A stretch of 64,000 bases of DNA from IMG/VR virus record IMGVR_UViG_3300027733_000028, positions 124,001 through 188,000 of that record, one strand, 5' to 3'. This DNA comes from a virus. A model generated the notes under the pieces. It made no database searches and had not been told where the DNA came from. It saw only the letters and a list, made by a program, of their open reading frames with translations. This document shows, piece after piece, positions 1 through 8,523 of the stretch. Position numbers and translations under genes: made by a program. The first letter of the stretch is position 1. Each line of letters starts with the position of its first letter.

Positions 1-284
1 CTAATATAATTACTCGTGAAATTGGTAAAAACTCTCATTGGTTTATTAATCATCCAACAGTAGTTTACAGAAAATCTAAGATTCGAGAAATTGGTGGTTA
101 CGATGAATCTTTACGAGGTCTTCCTGAAGATTATGAACTTTGGTGTCGTTCTTTACGTAATGGATTGACCATACATAACATTGCTCTTCCTTTAATATTT
201 CTAAGACTTTCGCCAAAATCACTTTCTCAAAATTTCGATTCTAGAGTACTTGATTTTCTAAATCAAAACCAGAAAACCCTATGA
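1..284 (+). CDS. Glycosyltransferase family 2, C-terminal part
   Basis: Open at the left edge; the frame starting at base 3 reads 93 residues to TGA at 282-284. The visible HPTVVYRKS, GGYDE and PEDYELW segments are typical of the acceptor-side half of GT-A fold family 2 glycosyltransferases. The catalytic DxD half lies outside the window. Its stop overlaps the start of the next gene (ATGA), so it belongs to the following sugar operon and probably transfers a sugar to a phage or host-envelope acceptor. Substrate unknown. Confidence 0.7.
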   Translation, partial: NIITREIGKNSHWFINHPTVVYRKSKIREIGGYDESLRGLPEDYELWCRSLRNGLTIHNIALPLIFLRLSPKSLSQNFDSRVLDFLNQNQKTL

Positions 285-1054
285 TAACTACTGCATTAAT
301 AGGTGGACTTGGAAATTACATGTTCCAAATTGCCACAGCTCATTCTATCGCTAAAGATGTAAGAACTGATGCCTTTTTTGATTTAAGTAGAACCGGCCAA
401 TCACAAAGACACATCAATTATTATTTAGATAATATCTTCAAAAATGTAAAGTTCGGAACCCCAATCCCGAAATACTTATATAACGAGAAAAAATTCAGTT
501 TTGATACGATCCCAGCAGTAGATGATTTATATTTAAGCGGATATTTTCAAAGTGAAAAGTATTTTGAAAAATACGCTAAAGAAATACGAGATCTATTTAG
601 ATGCAAAGAAACTGAAATTAAATTAAGGGAACATATCTCACAAATCGATTTTACTTGCTCAATACATGTTAGACGAGGAGATTATCTTCAATATCCGAAT
701 AAACACAATCAATCACCTGCAGATTATTATAAAACAGCAATTCAATTAGTAAAAGATCAATTTCCTAATTATGAAGTAACTTTTCTGGTATTCTCTGATG
801 ATATACAATGGTGTAAAAATCATTTCATTGGAATGGAATATATGTTCATTGAAGGATTCGAAGATTGGGAAGACATGATACTCATGTCTTTATGTGATGC
901 TAATATTATAACAAATTCCACCTTTTCTTGGTGGGCAGCTTGGTTAGGTGAAACTCCTAATAAGCTAATCATTGCACCAGAAAAATGGTTTGGTTCAGAA
1001 GGACCACAAGATCAACAAGATATTATACCTGAACGATGGATAAAATTAAGATAA
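281..1054 (+). CDS. Alpha-1,2-fucosyltransferase-like (GT11)
   Basis: 257 residues, close to the usual family 11 length. Visible: N-terminal GGLGNYMFQ (8-16), which is the GT11 signature; GYFQSEKYF (about 87-95); HVRRGDY (129-135), the conserved GDP-fucose-binding region; and STFSWWAAW near 213-221. These enzymes transfer L-fucose from GDP-fucose in alpha-1,2 linkage. The next genes encode a second fucosyltransferase and a GDP-fucose synthase-like enzyme, so donor and transferases are supplied together. Its end overlaps the next gene by 19 bases. The acceptor (virion glycoprotein, DNA or host polysaccharide) cannot be read from sequence. Confidence 0.85.
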   Translation: MITTALIGGLGNYMFQIATAHSIAKDVRTDAFFDLSRTGQSQRHINYYLDNIFKNVKFGTPIPKYLYNEKKFSFDTIPAVDDLYLSGYFQSEKYFEKYAKEIRDLFRCKETEIKLREHISQIDFTCSIHVRRGDYLQYPNKHNQSPADYYKTAIQLVKDQFPNYEVTFLVFSDDIQWCKNHFIGMEYMFIEGFEDWEDMILMSLCDANIITNSTFSWWAAWLGETPNKLIIAPEKWFGSEGPQDQQDIIPERWIKLR

Positions 1055-1866
1055 GAGATTATGCCTTTGCTCATGCAAAGTACAGTACAGATTTTCAAAA
1101 CTCTCAATTTATTGAATGGGATAGAGGACCTATAACTGCTGAAGACAAAGTGGTATTCTATACTGACAATTCATTAGAATTAGTTCACCGAGAATCTTCG
1201 CAAAATGCACATTGTAAAAAGATTGCATGGTTGCTAGAACAGGTGGATGTATGTCCTCATTCATACGATTTCATCCGAATAACTCGTTATTTTGATTTAG
1301 TTCTTTCGCATAACATAGATTTCGTAAATGAAATGCAAAATCGAGGAGTTGAAGCATTATGGGTACCATTTGGTGGTTGTTGGATAAAACCAGAAGATCA
1401 ACGAATATATGATAAACATGGAATGACTTCAATCATTGCATCAGATAAACAAATGACGGTTGGTCATCGTTTACGACACTCAGTCATTGCAGCAACTAGA
1501 GATAAACTAACTGTTCGAGGAAGAGGCTATACGCCTGTTGATTATAAGCTCGATTTACTCAAAGATTTTAGATTCCATGTAGTTATTGAAAACGCTAATA
1601 TTGCTGGTTGGTTTACTGAAAAGCTAATTGATTGCTTTAGAACAGGAACCGTTCCTATTTATTGGGGAAATCCTCTGATCGAAGAAATTTTTGATCGTGA
1701 AGGAATGATACTTTGCTACAATGAACAACAAATTATTGATGCAATAAATTCTGTTACTCTAGAAAAATATGATACGATGAAAGAGGCAATACAACGAAAT
1801 TTCGAAATTGCACAAACCTACCTAATTGCCGAAGATTATATCTATAAAAATATTCTCAATAAATGA
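1036..1866 (+). CDS. Alpha-1,3/4-fucosyltransferase-like (GT10)
   Basis: 276 residues. The C-terminal half holds the GT10 donor-binding signature: FRFHVVIENANIAGWFTEKL (178-197), followed by the V-P-I-Y-W-G motif near 206-211. The N-terminal half is the acceptor-binding lobe and is less conserved. The family uses GDP-fucose. Pairing with a GT11 enzyme suggests a branched fucosylated glycan. Translationally coupled on both sides. Confidence 0.85.
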   Translation: MDKIKIRDYAFAHAKYSTDFQNSQFIEWDRGPITAEDKVVFYTDNSLELVHRESSQNAHCKKIAWLLEQVDVCPHSYDFIRITRYFDLVLSHNIDFVNEMQNRGVEALWVPFGGCWIKPEDQRIYDKHGMTSIIASDKQMTVGHRLRHSVIAATRDKLTVRGRGYTPVDYKLDLLKDFRFHVVIENANIAGWFTEKLIDCFRTGTVPIYWGNPLIEEIFDREGMILCYNEQQIIDAINSVTLEKYDTMKEAIQRNFEIAQTYLIAEDYIYKNILNK

Positions 1867-2789
1867 AACAAAAAATTCTAATAACTGGATCTAATGGAAT
1901 GGTTGGTAAAGACCTTATTAGATTAATAGAAGACGAAGGGTTATACTCAGTAATAGGAGTTCCTTCTAAAGTATATGATCTTAGAGATTCTCAAGAAGTA
2001 TTTGGTTTATTGAGACTCAATAAACCGGATATTGTAGTTCATTTAGCTGCAAAAGTCGGAGGAATTGTAGATAACATAGAAAAACCTGCAGAATACACAG
2101 AAGATAATTTACTAATGAATACGAACATCGTATCAGCTTCTCGTAATTTTGGAGTAAAAAGATTAATTGGAATTCTTTCAACTTGTGCATATCCTGATAA
2201 AGTTGAAATTTATCCCATGACAGAAGAACAACTTCATGATGGTCCACCGGCACCAACTAATTTTGGTTATGGTATATCTAAACGTTGTATGGCATCTCAT
2301 ATAGATGCAATCAATAAACAATATGGATTGGAATATCAATATCTAATTCCCTGCAATTTATATGGAGAACACGATAAATTTGATAATCAAAGAGCACATT
2401 TCATATCAGCTCTAATCAAAAAGATATTAGATGCTAAAGAACAAAATGCAGAAGAAGTAACCCTATTTGGTGATGGAACTCCTCTTCGTCAATTTATGCA
2501 TTCTAGAGATTTAGCTAACATCATATATGAATGTATCAAAAATGATATAACCGAATCAATGAATGTGGCAACTGAAGATAATTTATCTATTGATGAAATG
2601 GCACATATTGCTAGAACTTCTTTAGGTGCCGATCATATAAAAATAAAATACGATATCACCAAACCAAATGGTCAATTTCGTAAAGATGTTTCAATACAAA
2701 AATTACGTAAACATTTCCCTGACTTTAAGTTCACTACTTTAAGCGAAGGAATCAAACAAATATATCAAACTTATGCAAAAAGCAATTAA
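1863..2789 (+). CDS. GDP-L-fucose synthase-like epimerase/reductase
   Basis: 308 residues, the full length of Fcl/WcaG. NAD(P)-binding GSNGMVG at 9-15; short-chain dehydrogenase triad Ser106 with Tyr136 and Lys140 in YGISK; HLAAKVGG (60-67), typical of GDP-4-keto-6-deoxymannose epimerase/reductases. It makes GDP-L-fucose by 3,5-epimerisation and 4-reduction. Because the next gene looks like ColD, the enzyme might instead be the related ColC, which finishes GDP-colitose. No GDP-mannose 4,6-dehydratase lies in the window, so the 4-keto intermediate would come from the host or from a gene further left. Confidence 0.85.
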   Translation: MKQKILITGSNGMVGKDLIRLIEDEGLYSVIGVPSKVYDLRDSQEVFGLLRLNKPDIVVHLAAKVGGIVDNIEKPAEYTEDNLLMNTNIVSASRNFGVKRLIGILSTCAYPDKVEIYPMTEEQLHDGPPAPTNFGYGISKRCMASHIDAINKQYGLEYQYLIPCNLYGEHDKFDNQRAHFISALIKKILDAKEQNAEEVTLFGDGTPLRQFMHSRDLANIIYECIKNDITESMNVATEDNLSIDEMAHIARTSLGADHIKIKYDITKPNGQFRKDVSIQKLRKHFPDFKFTTLSEGIKQIYQTYAKSN

Positions 2790-3951
2790 GTTAGTATCCG
2801 ACACAATTGATAAGAAAGATCTAAAGGCTCTATCTGATTGGATGTTACACTCAGAAACTCCACAATTAACAAAAGGTCCTTTAACAATTGAATTTGAAAA
2901 GAATTGGTCAGAATGGTTAGGTGTAAAACATACGACTTTCGTAAACTCCGGTTCATCTGCAATTCTTTTGGCGCTTGCCGCATTAAAAGAAACAAATCGT
3001 TTAAGAAACGAAAAAGTCGTAGTTCCTGCATTGAGTTGGGTAACCGATGTTAGTTCTGTTATGCAATTAGGAATGACTCCTATTTTATGTGATTGTAATA
3101 ATGAAGATCTTTCATTAGATCTCGATGATTTAGAGAAGATATTTATTGAAGCAAATCCTTCAGTAATGATTTTAGTTTCCGTTCTTGGTCTAGTACCAGA
3201 TATGAATAATGTTGTTAAGCTTTGTAAAAAATATGGAGTTTATCTTATTGAAGATGTATGTGAAAGTATGGGATCTTCTTATAATGGAAATAAACTAGGA
3301 ACCTTTGGTGACATATCTTTATTTTCACTTTACTATGGACATCATATTTCAACTATTGAAGGTGGTTTAATTTGTACTAATAACGAAGAGCTAAATACCA
3401 TAATTCGATCAATGAGATCTCATGGTTGGGATCGCGATTGGAACGATAAAACCAAACGAGAATATAGAGATCTATATGATATATCAGAATTTGATTCAAT
3501 GTATACATTCTATTATCCAGGGTATAATCTCAGATCTACTGATTTACAAGCCTTCATTGGTTTACGCCAAATAGGAAAGATCGACGAATTTGCTAAACTT
3601 CGTTCGTATAATTTCACGATCTATCAAGAACTTTTATCAGAATACAATGAATTAGATATTGAATATCGAGAAAATACATTTATTTCTAATTTTGCATATC
3701 CTATGGTACATGCAAATCGAGAAAAAATTATTACTGCTCTTCGAGAAAAAAATATTGAAGTTCGACCTTTAATTGCCGGAAATATGGCAAACAAACCATT
3801 TTGGAAAATGAAATATGGTGATCGAGATGATTACTTCTTCAATTGTGTTGACATTGATAAATGTGGATTCTATCTACCAAATCATCAAGGTTTAATCCGG
3901 GAAGACATTGAATTCATATGTTCAATAATTATCAAACATGCAAAATCTTAA
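2773..3951 (+). CDS. ColD-like sugar 3-dehydratase (DegT/DnrJ fold)
   Basis: 392 residues, PLP-dependent fold type I of the DegT/DnrJ/EryC1/StrS group. NSGSSA (58-63) binds PLP phosphate and EDVCES (160-165) the ring. The usual Schiff-base lysine in SFxxxKxxxxGEGG is replaced: residues 188-198 read YGHHISTIEGG, so His191 sits where the Lys should be. Known ColD and RfbH 3-dehydratases make exactly this Lys-to-His change and remove the C3 hydroxyl instead of transaminating. The likely reaction is GDP-4-keto-6-deoxymannose to the 3,6-dideoxy intermediate of colitose. Overlaps the previous gene by 17 bases. Confidence 0.8.
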   Translation: MQKAIKLVSDTIDKKDLKALSDWMLHSETPQLTKGPLTIEFEKNWSEWLGVKHTTFVNSGSSAILLALAALKETNRLRNEKVVVPALSWVTDVSSVMQLGMTPILCDCNNEDLSLDLDDLEKIFIEANPSVMILVSVLGLVPDMNNVVKLCKKYGVYLIEDVCESMGSSYNGNKLGTFGDISLFSLYYGHHISTIEGGLICTNNEELNTIIRSMRSHGWDRDWNDKTKREYRDLYDISEFDSMYTFYYPGYNLRSTDLQAFIGLRQIGKIDEFAKLRSYNFTIYQELLSEYNELDIEYRENTFISNFAYPMVHANREKIITALREKNIEVRPLIAGNMANKPFWKMKYGDRDDYFFNCVDIDKCGFYLPNHQGLIREDIEFICSIIIKHAKS

Positions 3952-3963
3952 TATTAAAACAAT

Positions 3964-3976
3964 CATATAAAATAAA
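3964..3976 (+). promoter_or_regulatory. CATATAA-type box upstream of 3991
   Basis: CATATAAAATAAA ends 14 bases before the ATG. It belongs to the recurrent CATATAAWWA group seen before many genes here and may be a T4-late-like -10 element. Position and recurrence are the only evidence. Confidence 0.4.
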
Positions 3977-3990
3977 ACAAACAAATTAAA

Positions 3991-4506
3991 ATGAAAGTAG
4001 TTAAAGCAAACGACGTTCCTACTCAGGAACAAACAAAAACAGGTGCAATTAATGAAGTATTAGTTGCTCAATTGGTGGAAAAATTTGATAACATGAAAAT
4101 GTTAGTAGATACTAAAAAGTACTCTATTCTTTTAGATGAAAATCAAACAAATGCATTGATGAACGAATTCTATCCAGCATTTCAATGGAAAGGTTACGAA
4201 TCTTATGCAGTGGCAGAAACCTATAATCAATTAAGTGAAATGGTTAAAGATAACAAAATCGATTCAGGTGCTGATGCTCCTATTATTGAAGCTATCTTTC
4301 ACTTCTTAAAAAATTATATTGGAACTGGTGTTGATTCTGCTACTAAATTCCGTTCAATTTGCGATCAATTTGCATTACCTATGCAAGACATCAATACTGA
4401 TCGTCAAACATTGAAAGATGTTGCTCTAGAATTAACTGCAGCGGAAAAAGGAATTACCGTAGAATCATTAGTAAATTCATTCGATCCAGAAAAACGAAAT
4501 ATATAA
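3991..4506 (+). CDS. Hypothetical protein, 171 aa
   Basis: Not recognised. Soluble, mostly helical-looking, acidic protein without membrane segment or signal peptide. It follows the sugar cassette after a short AT-rich gap with a CATATAA box and so may begin a new transcription unit. Good codon use and close packing support a real gene. Confidence 0.6.
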   Translation: MKVVKANDVPTQEQTKTGAINEVLVAQLVEKFDNMKMLVDTKKYSILLDENQTNALMNEFYPAFQWKGYESYAVAETYNQLSEMVKDNKIDSGADAPIIEAIFHFLKNYIGTGVDSATKFRSICDQFALPMQDINTDRQTLKDVALELTAAEKGITVESLVNSFDPEKRNI

Positions 4507-4522
4507 TAGAAAGAAACTCCTA

Positions 4523-4762
4523 ATGTTCAAGAAATTCTTTCAATTTATAAGTGAAGGCAAAAAACCAAAACCGCATGAGATCCAACAAGCTGACCCTCAA
4601 AGTCCTCCTGTAGATCCATCAATAGTAACTAAATGCCCTAAGTGTGGAAGTACTGGTATGATTTGCGATTGCTATACTGATGATTATTATAATGCAAAGC
4701 TGCCTCAACAGGCACCAAGACCTAATAAAAAAGTAAAACCTAAAACGAAAAAAGATGAATAA
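4523..4762 (+). CDS. Small CTS-tagged protein with Cys cluster
   Basis: 79 residues. The N-terminus MFKKFFQFISE matches the capsid-targeting-like leader found in this window (compare MFKKFRQFINE at 51350), with predicted cleavage after Glu11 (ISE/G). The remainder is Pro/Lys-rich with CPKCGS...CDC around residues 38-50, a possible zinc knuckle. If the tag works as in T4 this is a small internal head protein. Function beyond that unknown. Confidence 0.6.
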   Translation: MFKKFFQFISEGKKPKPHEIQQADPQSPPVDPSIVTKCPKCGSTGMICDCYTDDYYNAKLPQQAPRPNKKVKPKTKKDE

Positions 4763-5045
4763 ATTCGAACAATTCATAGAGAAACATTTTAACAAATTAG
4801 CTTTATTTTTGTTGATTGTTACTTTCCTAAATACATGCGGAAACCCAAACAAAGTTACAAACAAACGTTTAGATGCTTTAACAACTAAGATTGATTCTTT
4901 ACAATCAATTACTGTTAATATAAAAGATCTTCAAATCGAAGGACTTAAAGCCGAAAAACGAATGATACAATCAACCGATCGTAAAATGTTAGACGTTAGT
5001 CGTCAAACAGAAATCGATAAAGAGATTGAAAAACTTTCCAAGTAA
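4755..5045 (+). CDS. Membrane-anchored coiled-coil protein
   Basis: 96 residues. A hydrophobic segment (about 15-28, ALFLLIVTFL) is followed by a long charged heptad-like region. Overlaps the previous gene by 8 bases. Two terminators follow directly, so it closes its transcription unit. A spanin-like or anchor role is possible but not shown. Confidence 0.6.
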   Translation: MNKFEQFIEKHFNKLALFLLIVTFLNTCGNPNKVTNKRLDALTTKIDSLQSITVNIKDLQIEGLKAEKRMIQSTDRKMLDVSRQTEIDKEIEKLSK

Positions 5046-5053
5046 TATATAAA

Positions 5054-5080
5054 AGAACCGAGCAATCGGTTCCTTTTTTG
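5054..5080 (+). terminator. Rho-independent terminator
   Basis: GAACCGA-GCAA-TCGGTTC, a perfect 7-bp stem with a GNRA loop, then CCTTTTTT. It sits 10 bases after the stop of the preceding gene. Confidence 0.85.
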
Positions 5081-5089
5081 TTAATAATT

Positions 5090-5115
5090 AGGAGATCTAA
5101 ATGATCTCCTTTTTG
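5090..5115 (+). terminator. Second, tandem rho-independent terminator
   Basis: GGAGATC-TAAAT-GATCTCC, a 7-bp stem, followed by TTTTTG. The tandem with the terminator just upstream isolates the units on either side. Confidence 0.8.
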
Positions 5116-5117
5116 CA

Positions 5118-5126
5118 TATAAATAA
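5118..5126 (+). promoter_or_regulatory. T4-late-like promoter TATAAATAA
   Basis: TATAAATAA lies immediately after the double terminator and 11 bases before the next ATG. It matches the T4 late -10 consensus TATAAATA; no -35 is expected for that class. Confidence 0.6.
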
Positions 5127-5137
5127 TATACATAAAA

Positions 5138-5515
5138 ATGAAAGTTACCAAAAGCATTAAATTAGAAGATTATCTTTTCCTTGAAATCGAAAGAATTATC
5201 AATGAAGATAATTCTATAGAAAAACACTTTTACTTAAAAGATGACGAAAATAAAATTCGTCAGAAATTAGCAGTATTAAGCGATCTAAGATGGTCATCTC
5301 ATAATCCAATGGCATTGGATAAATTTTTTAAAATATCAAAACAATATAAGGTGCCTATAACAAATAACATCAATAAAGGATTGGATTTCGAACATGAAAT
5401 AAGTATTCAAAAGAGATTTAATTGTTTCAGCCGAACATTCAAAATTAGAGTAACTAGATTAACCAATCAAACAGCCAGAAATACAAGAAATGCAATACAG
5501 AATATACTTGGATGA
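5138..5515 (+). CDS. Hypothetical protein, 125 aa
   Basis: Not recognised. First gene after a double terminator and a TATAAATAA box. Basic C-terminal part (residues 95-120), no membrane segment. The start MKVTKSIKLEDYLFLE only loosely resembles the capsid-targeting leader and lacks a proper (L/I)xE site. Overlaps the next gene by 26 bases. Confidence 0.6.
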   Translation: MKVTKSIKLEDYLFLEIERIINEDNSIEKHFYLKDDENKIRQKLAVLSDLRWSSHNPMALDKFFKISKQYKVPITNNINKGLDFEHEISIQKRFNCFSRTFKIRVTRLTNQTARNTRNAIQNILG

Positions 5516-5963
5516 TGTAAGAACTCCAGTCGATAAAGACTCTTGGGTGATTGTTAGAAATTATGAAAAATTCATAGCTAAAGTTAGCGAATTAGGATTG
5601 AAGAACATTTCAACAATCTCATTAGATCATGATTTAGGCGATGGAGCTATGAGTGAATACTTCAATAATGTATCACCAAATTATAAGTTAGATTATAACA
5701 ACATCAATGAAAAAACAGGAATGGATTGTACTAAATGGTTGATTAATCATTTTTACGAAATCAATCCTAAGAGAACGGAAATGACACGTTTTGATAGAAA
5801 ATCTGTTCCATTAATATTTCCTACCGTATATGTACATTCTGCAAATCCAATTGGAAGCGCTAATATGATGGGATATATCAATAACTTCTTAATGAATGAA
5901 GGTGCTCCTCAAACATGTGTTAGAGTTCGTATCGATCATACTATGGAAACTATCATCGAATAA
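5490..5963 (+). CDS. cREC-type (cyclic-phosphate processing receiver) domain protein
   Basis: 157 residues. The order LDDVRTP (7-13), SWVIVRNYEKF, SLDHDLG (about 46-52), EKTGMDCTKWL and VHSANPIGSANM matches the receiver-like cREC family proposed to process cyclic phosphates in nucleotide repair or signalling contexts. The paired Asp residues (8, 9) and the DHD motif form the expected acidic pocket. In a phage such a protein could act on RNA ends or on defence signals; this is inference. Confidence 0.7.
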   Translation: MQYRIYLDDVRTPVDKDSWVIVRNYEKFIAKVSELGLKNISTISLDHDLGDGAMSEYFNNVSPNYKLDYNNINEKTGMDCTKWLINHFYEINPKRTEMTRFDRKSVPLIFPTVYVHSANPIGSANMMGYINNFLMNEGAPQTCVRVRIDHTMETIIE

Positions 5964-5986
5964 ATAAAGAAAATATACTTACGTCA

Positions 5987-6784
5987 ATGAACAAACGCGA
6001 CAACATAATTAAATGGACAATCATTGGAATCTTTGTTGGCTTATATGCCATGGTTTCAGCTATCTCCACTATTCACGTTATCGATTTCTTTCGTTTAAGT
6101 AATCCAAATTGGTTGGCAATTACTTTAGCGATTGCATTCGAGATTGGTGCTGCTGCATCGTTAGGTGCTATCGTAATCCTAGATAAAACTTCTCGTTTTA
6201 TGGTTTGGATGTTATTCTTAATTATAACTGCAATGCAGATGATGGGAAATATGTATTATGCATATACTCATTTAACCGAATATCAATCTTGGTCTGAGCT
6301 ATTTGGATTGATTGAAGACGAACCCATTTATCAAAAACGAATACTTTCATTAATTTCTGGTGCAATTTTACCTTTAGTTGCACTTGGATTTATCAAATCC
6401 CTAGTTGATTATATTAGACCTTCAAAAGAACAACATTTAACCGATAAAGAAATACAGAAAGAGGCTATCATAAAGACGATGAAATCTGACGAGAAATCTA
6501 ATATATATGATACTCCTGAAGTAAAAGAAAAAATGTTAGCCGATTTATTTACAAAAGATGAGGTTATTGAAGAAGACGTTCAAGTTAGTCCTAGCATCGA
6601 ATCCGAAGAAAATCCTCATAATATCACAATAGAATCGGTAGAGAATAAAGAAGAATGGCCACCAAAAGAAGAAATTCAATTCTATAAAGGACCTACTGCT
6701 AGCGAATCGTCAACTTTACCTAAAGAACCACAAACTGTTAATACTATAGAAGAGCTAAGACACTTCAATAAGATGCATGCATAA
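5987..6784 (+). CDS. Multi-pass membrane protein with long acidic tail
   Basis: 265 residues. Four hydrophobic segments (about 9-31, 42-65, 69-90 and 112-135) are followed by about 125 acidic, cytoplasmic-looking residues. Not recognised as a transporter family. Probably inserted in the host inner membrane. It sits between a cREC protein and likely virion genes. Confidence 0.6.
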   Translation: MNKRDNIIKWTIIGIFVGLYAMVSAISTIHVIDFFRLSNPNWLAITLAIAFEIGAAASLGAIVILDKTSRFMVWMLFLIITAMQMMGNMYYAYTHLTEYQSWSELFGLIEDEPIYQKRILSLISGAILPLVALGFIKSLVDYIRPSKEQHLTDKEIQKEAIIKTMKSDEKSNIYDTPEVKEKMLADLFTKDEVIEEDVQVSPSIESEENPHNITIESVENKEEWPPKEEIQFYKGPTASESSTLPKEPQTVNTIEELRHFNKMHA

Positions 6785-6791
6785 TCAATGA

Positions 6792-6801
6792 GATAAATAT
6801 A
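6792..6801 (+). promoter_or_regulatory. Late-type promoter box GATAAATATA
   Basis: GATAAATATA 17 bases before the ATG at 6819, one of several GATAAATA boxes preceding probable late genes here. Confidence 0.5.
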
Positions 6802-6818
6802 AAAACATCTCATTTTAA

Positions 6819-7361
6819 ATGGACATAGTATCATCGGGTAGTAGTATCAATGGAATTTCTCAATTTGGAACGGCATTTATGGACTTGCAAGAGAATTTCT
6901 GTTGCTGGGACACGGATAACCGACATATCATTCGTTGGATTGGTTGTAATCCATCTATTTACAAAAACAACAAAAATGTATTTTCTGCAGCCGATTTAGC
7001 ATTCTGTAATTGGTATCAGGTAGTAGATTCTTATCAATTTACTATTGTAGAAATGGCTCCTGAAGCATTAGTTGAGGTTGCTTTAAATTCAAAGTACTTA
7101 ATGATGAAAGTTATATGGCCAACCGGAACTACTGGACCATTAGAATCTGCTAAAACTATAGAAGTTCAAATTAATGAACAGGCTGGTTATGTTGGTTCTA
7201 CCGTACCTGTTAATATCGAATCTCCTAGTCCTGCTAGATATAACACATATGTTATGAAAGATGTATTTACTCTTAATTCAGAATCTCTTTTAACTAGCAA
7301 TTTAATTCTAAACAATATATCTGCCTATACGGTAGATGTTGCAATATTATACGCAAAATAA
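6819..7361 (+). CDS. Probable virion protein, 180 aa
   Basis: No recognised domain. Ser/Thr/Asn-rich with alternating hydrophobic residues suggesting beta structure and no signal peptide. The late-type box upstream and the tail-fibre-like gene downstream favour a structural (fibre or decoration) role. Inference only. Confidence 0.5.
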   Translation: MDIVSSGSSINGISQFGTAFMDLQENFCCWDTDNRHIIRWIGCNPSIYKNNKNVFSAADLAFCNWYQVVDSYQFTIVEMAPEALVEVALNSKYLMMKVIWPTGTTGPLESAKTIEVQINEQAGYVGSTVPVNIESPSPARYNTYVMKDVFTLNSESLLTSNLILNNISAYTVDVAILYAK

Positions 7362-7371
7362 ATAAAAAACA

Positions 7372-7689
7372 ATGTCTATAGCAAGTAGAAATACATTAAA
7401 AACCGGATTTGTTGCAGGTACTGCAGCAACCGCAACTAAATTTGCAGATTTAATCGATTCTGCATTTAACCGAAATGATGACTCTTTAGTATTAGGTCCA
7501 ACCGGAATGACTGGTGTTTATGGTCTATTAGGTCCAACTGGTGGAACTTATATGGGAATGTTCATCTCTCCATCTTACGCTGGATTTACTGGAGCTTCTG
7601 GAATGACTGGTCAAACTATTTTTGACGGTTATACCATGTATGTTTATAGTGGAGTAAATTGGGTAAAATTTGGTGGTACTTCAGTTTAA
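7372..7689 (+). CDS. Small fibre-like protein with GxTG repeats
   Basis: 105 residues. GPTGMTG, GPTGGT, GFTGASGMTG repeats (about 43-85) resemble short collagen-like or turn-rich fibre segments; the end VYSGVNWVKFGG resembles the tip of phage fibre proteins. Starts 10 bases after the preceding gene, suggesting a two-gene fibre module. Confidence 0.5.
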   Translation: MSIASRNTLKTGFVAGTAATATKFADLIDSAFNRNDDSLVLGPTGMTGVYGLLGPTGGTYMGMFISPSYAGFTGASGMTGQTIFDGYTMYVYSGVNWVKFGGTSV

Positions 7690-7696
7690 GTAACTT

Positions 7697-7706
7697 CATA
7701 TAATTA
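7697..7706 (+). promoter_or_regulatory. CATATAATTA box
   Basis: CATATAATTA 16 bases before the ATG at 7723; recurrent motif of this genome. Confidence 0.4.
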
Positions 7707-7722
7707 CTAAAACCAATTATAT

Positions 7723-7983
7723 ATGTCACAAAAGAAAAGTGTTACTAATGCTGGTGAAGCTATCTCAGTATTAATTCAAACCGCAGAATTAGCTCAATCA
7801 AGAGGAATCTTATCGTTAGATGATGCATTCCTGGTAAAGCAATCAATTGATTTGCTTGATGCAATGGCTAAGGCTGCACAACGTATGGATGGACCAATTC
7901 CTCCAGGACATCCTGTTCCTGAAACGGCAATTCCTACATATGATGAAAATCAAGTTTTAAACGAAAGTGCAAAAACCAAATAA
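7723..7983 (+). CDS. Hypothetical protein, 86 aa
   Basis: Not recognised. Helical N-terminal two thirds (Ala/Leu/Gln-rich), Pro-rich tail. Overlaps the next gene by 17 bases. Confidence 0.55.
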   Translation: MSQKKSVTNAGEAISVLIQTAELAQSRGILSLDDAFLVKQSIDLLDAMAKAAQRMDGPIPPGHPVPETAIPTYDENQVLNESAKTK

Positions 7984-8278
7984 AGAAAACCTGCTTACTC
8001 AAGGTGAATATAACCCAGGTACAGAAAATACTGATCTAGAAAAGATTCGTTTTTTTCGTTCTACTTGGAAAAATTTCTTCGACTACTGGAAGGCTAGAGG
8101 TGTAGAAACCGATCCTTATGAAGGTACAGAGATGGAATATCCTACTAAAAAAGTACAAGATAAACCAACTTTACCATATCAGGACTTTGGCACTTACGAC
8201 AAATCTAGTAAAAATCAGAAGCTATCTGAAAGTTTCAATGATTTCCAAAAAGAAGAAGATAATTCAATCGAAGAGTAA
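7967..8278 (+). CDS. Hypothetical protein, 103 aa
   Basis: Not recognised. Charged, soluble; aromatic stretch FFRSTWKNFFDYWKARG (about 29-45) could form an amphipathic helix. Translationally coupled to the gene before it. Confidence 0.55.
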   Translation: MQKPNKENLLTQGEYNPGTENTDLEKIRFFRSTWKNFFDYWKARGVETDPYEGTEMEYPTKKVQDKPTLPYQDFGTYDKSSKNQKLSESFNDFQKEEDNSIEE

Positions 8279-8295
8279 GTACATATAATTAATAT

Positions 8296-8523
8296 ATGTC
8301 ATACCGAGAATTAATCCCAAATTCAAATTTTTCTAATCCTCTTAACGAATTAATGTTTAAATTCATGGATCGTTTAGATATGGATGCTCGAGATCGAGAG
8401 ATCTTCGAGGATTTGGCGTTATTCATTTATCATGAAGGTAAATTAAAAGGTGCAGAAGAGTACTTAAACGAAATAACTGAAATTAAATTAATAGATAATG
8501 GAGAAAACAAAACAGCCGATTAA
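8296..8523 (+). CDS. Hypothetical protein, 75 aa
   Basis: Not recognised. Small acidic helical protein. A CATATAATTA box lies at 8282-8291, only 4 bases before the ATG, so either the start is later or transcription begins upstream. Overlaps the next gene by 26 bases. Confidence 0.5.
   Translation: MSYRELIPNSNFSNPLNELMFKFMDRLDMDARDREIFEDLALFIYHEGKLKGAEEYLNEITEIKLIDNGENKTAD

Noticed and set aside
4755-4800. MNKFEQFIEKHFNK resembling a capsid tag
   Set aside because: FIE is followed by Lys and then a membrane segment; a head-targeted protein with a TM helix is unlikely.
5138-5180. Capsid-tag-like start in the 125-aa protein
   Set aside because: The leader is longer, and the residue three before the candidate Glu is Phe, not Leu or Ile.
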